Origin: an uncultured Eubacteriales bacterium
Lineage (GTDB): Bacteria; Bacillota; Clostridia; Oscillospirales; Acutalibacteraceae
Length of the DNA stretch: 7,043 nt
NCBI GenBank assembly: GCA_934476545.1
Contig: CAKSOB010000072.1
Location: 1-7,043, forward strand
Reading direction: 5' to 3'
The notes under the pieces are model-generated. The model made no database searches, was not told the origin of the DNA, and worked only from the letters and a program-made list of their open reading frames with translations. The position numbers and the translations under genes were made by a program. Shown here piece after piece: positions 5,505-7,043 of this stretch. How positions within the stretch are numbered: position 1 is the stretch's first letter; each line of letters starts with the position of its first letter.

Positions 5505-6716
5505 ATGAGTTCATTGAACAAAAAAAATGTAGACGATATTAACGTATCCGGCAAAAAGGTTTTGGTCCGTTGCGACTTTAACGTACCGCTGAAGGACGGC
5601 AAAATCACCGACGAAAACCGTCTGGTTGCCGCTCTGCCTACCATCAAAAAACTGATTGCCGACGGCGGCAAAATCATTCTCTGCTCTCACTTGGGCAAGC
5701 CGAAGGGTGAGCCAAAGCCGGAGCTGTCCTTGGCGCCGGTTGCAACTCGCCTGTCTGAGCTGTTGGGGCAGGAAGTCAAGTTTGCAGCAGATCCCGAGGT
5801 GGTAGGTCCAAACGCAAAGGCTGCTGTTGCCGCTATGAAGGACGGCGATGTAATTCTGTTAGAAAACACCCGTTACCGCAAGGAAGAAACCAAAAACGGC
5901 GAGGAGTTCAGCAAGGAGCTGGCTTCTTTGGCAGATGTTTTTGTAAACGACGCATTCGGCACCGCTCACAGAGCACACTGCTCCAACGTGGGTGTGACAC
6001 AGTTCATTGACACCTGTGTGGTTGGCTACCTGATGCAAAAAGAAATCGACTTCTTGGGCAATGCCGTAGAAGCTCCGGTTCGTCCGTTCGTTGCCATTTT
6101 GGGCGGCGCAAAGGTTGCAGACAAGCTGAATGTTATCTCCAACCTGCTGGAGAAGTGCGACACCCTCATCATCGGCGGCGGCATGGCTTACACCTTCCTG
6201 AAAGCAAAGGGCTATGAAGTCGGCACCTCTTTGGTAGACGACGAAAAGCTGGACTATTGCAAAGAGATGATGGAAAAGGCAGAATCCTTGGGCAAGCAAC
6301 TGCTCCTGCCGGTAGACACAAAGGTTGCTGCTTCCTTCCCGGACCCAATTGATGCTGAAATCGAAGTAGAGAACGTTGCTTGCGATGCAATCCCTGCTGA
6401 CAAAATGGGTCTGGATATTGGCACAAAGACAGCCGAGCTGTATGCCGAAGCTGTAAAATCCGCAAAAACCGTTGTTTGGAACGGACCAATGGGCGTATTT
6501 GAAAACCCAACACTGGCACAGGGCACCATCGCTGTGGCAAAGGCATTGGCTGAAACCGACGCTACCACCATCATCGGCGGCGGTGACTCCGCAGCAGCCG
6601 TAAACCAACTGGGCTTTGGCGATAAGATGTCCCACATCTCCACCGGCGGCGGTGCTTCCTTGGAGTTCTTGGAAGGTAAGGAACTGCCGGGCGTAGCTGC
6701 TGCAAACGATAAATAA
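5505..6716 (+). CDS. pgk: Phosphoglycerate kinase
   Basis: This cytoplasmic glycolytic enzyme transfers the phosphate of 1,3-bisphosphoglycerate to ADP, giving ATP and 3-phosphoglycerate. The product is full length (403 residues; family about 390-415). The N-domain binds phosphoglycerate, shown by RCDFNVP (22-28, with R22, D24, N26), SHLGKPKG (61-68), ENTRY (120-124) and HRAH (155-158). The C-domain binds nucleotide, shown by GGAKVADK (200-207), GGGMAYTF (224-231), GPMGVFENP (327-335), GGGDSAAA (358-365) and GGGASLEFLEG (381-391). The ATG follows AAGGAAG (5491-5497) at 7 nt. It has its own promoter and is followed after 127 nt by tpiA, a common glycolytic gene order. A gap gene is not found immediately upstream, where trmL lies. 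Confidence 0.98.
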   Translation: MSSLNKKNVDDINVSGKKVLVRCDFNVPLKDGKITDENRLVAALPTIKKLIADGGKIILCSHLGKPKGEPKPELSLAPVATRLSELLGQEVKFAADPEVVGPNAKAAVAAMKDGDVILLENTRYRKEETKNGEEFSKELASLADVFVNDAFGTAHRAHCSNVGVTQFIDTCVVGYLMQKEIDFLGNAVEAPVRPFVAILGGAKVADKLNVISNLLEKCDTLIIGGGMAYTFLKAKGYEVGTSLVDDEKLDYCKEMMEKAESLGKQLLLPVDTKVAASFPDPIDAEIEVENVACDAIPADKMGLDIGTKTAELYAEAVKSAKTVVWNGPMGVFENPTLAQGTIAVAKALAETDATTIIGGGDSAAAVNQLGFGDKMSHISTGGGASLEFLEGKELPGVAAANDK

Positions 6717-6728
6717 ATTACATAACGC

Positions 6729-6753
6729 TGTTTCGGCGGATTTCTCCGAAACA
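6729..6753 (+). repeat. Perfect inverted repeat in the pgk-tpiA spacer (1)
   Basis: TGTTTCGG (6729-6736) and CCGAAACA (6746-6753) form an 8-bp stem with a 9-nt loop, starting 12 nt after the pgk stop. No T-run follows, so it is not a standard terminator. It may stabilise the 3' end of a pgk mRNA. Confidence 0.6.
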
Positions 6754-6762
6754 CATCTCTAT

Positions 6763-6798
6763 AACGGTCGAGGCGGACCTTCGTTCGTTTTGACCGTT
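6763..6798 (+). repeat. Perfect inverted repeat in the pgk-tpiA spacer (2), possible weak terminator
   Basis: AACGGTC (6763-6769) pairs with GACCGTT (6792-6798). The 22-nt interior can itself pair (GAGG with CCTTC). The GGTC could alternatively pair with the nearer GACC inside ggacc. A pyrimidine stretch TTCTCTTTCT follows, poorer than a true T-run. It could act as a leaky terminator or a processing site that lowers tpiA relative to pgk. Confidence 0.5.
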
Positions 6799-6843
6799 TC
6801 TCTTTCTAAACATCTGATGAAATCAATAAAGGAGTTTCTTTAC

Positions 6844-7043
6844 ATGAATCAACAACTGAGAAAAGCCGTCATTGCCGGCAACTGGAAAATGAATAAAACA
6901 CCGGCAGAAGCCAGGGTGCTAATTGAAGAAATTGCACCATTGGTAAAAAATGCCGTTTGCGATGTGGTTGTCTGCGTGCCGTATGTAGACCTCTGCACTG
7001 CGCTGGAAACCACCAAAGGCACCAACATTCATGTAGGTGCCGA
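6844..7043 (+). CDS. tpiA: Triosephosphate isomerase, N-terminal part (3' end outside window)
   Basis: Triosephosphate isomerase interconverts dihydroxyacetone phosphate and glyceraldehyde 3-phosphate in glycolysis. Sixty-six complete codons are present, open to the window edge. The signature AGNWKMNKT (residues 11-19) carries the substrate-binding Asn13 and Lys15 of the family. VVVCVPYVDL (residues about 42-51) matches the second beta strand (usually CPP-like), and NIHVGA is the start of the next conserved strand. The ATG at 6844 is preceded by AAAGGAG (6828-6834) at 9 nt, a strong ribosome binding site. It follows pgk by 127 nt on the same strand with no convincing promoter of its own, so cotranscription from the pgk promoter is likely. 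The catalytic His and Glu lie beyond the window. Confidence 0.96.
   Translation, partial: MNQQLRKAVIAGNWKMNKTPAEARVLIEEIAPLVKNAVCDVVVCVPYVDLCTALETTKGTNIHVGA

Noticed and set aside
5859..6635. 258-codon open frame on the minus strand opposite pgk
   Set aside because: It is antisense to a highly conserved gene and its Cys/Phe-rich composition fits a shadow frame.

Overview
This window looks like a core chromosomal segment of a low-to-mid-GC Gram-positive anaerobe, most likely a clostridial gut or rumen bacterium of the Ruminococcaceae/Oscillospiraceae type. The basis is a type III glutamine synthetase next to an Amt transporter, Firmicutes-type Shine-Dalgarno sequences, a class A RNase P RNA, a DacF-like carboxypeptidase with a C-terminal membrane anchor, and a pgk-tpiA order. 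The assignment is inferred from gene content and was not tested against any database.

Layout, left to right. (1) 1-2443 is a nitrogen-assimilation block: the 3' part of glnN (type III glutamine synthetase), an 85-nt gap, then amtB, closed by a strong intrinsic terminator. AmtB brings in ammonium and GlnN fixes it into glutamine. (2) 2527-3996 is a monocistronic cell-wall unit: a promoter with an extended -10, a secreted and membrane-anchored D-Ala-D-Ala carboxypeptidase that most probably starts at a TTG codon, and a terminator. (3) 4018-4488 is the RNase P RNA gene rnpB, with a near-consensus promoter, ending at a perfect bidirectional terminator. (4) 4513-4719 on the minus strand is a small unrecognised protein with a hydrophobic N-terminal segment and an arginine run. 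It converges on rnpB and probably shares its terminator. (5) 4871-5380 is trmL, the wobble-position tRNA 2'-O-methyltransferase. (6) 5431-7043 is a glycolytic unit: a good sigma-A promoter, pgk, an intergenic region with two perfect inverted repeats, and the 5' part of tpiA, which runs off the window.

The genes are mostly independent housekeeping units. There is no mobile element, CRISPR array, tRNA, prophage or defence gene, and no evidence of a new multi-gene system. The least explained items are the 68-residue minus-strand protein, the structured pgk-tpiA spacer and the paired mini-hairpins behind amtB.
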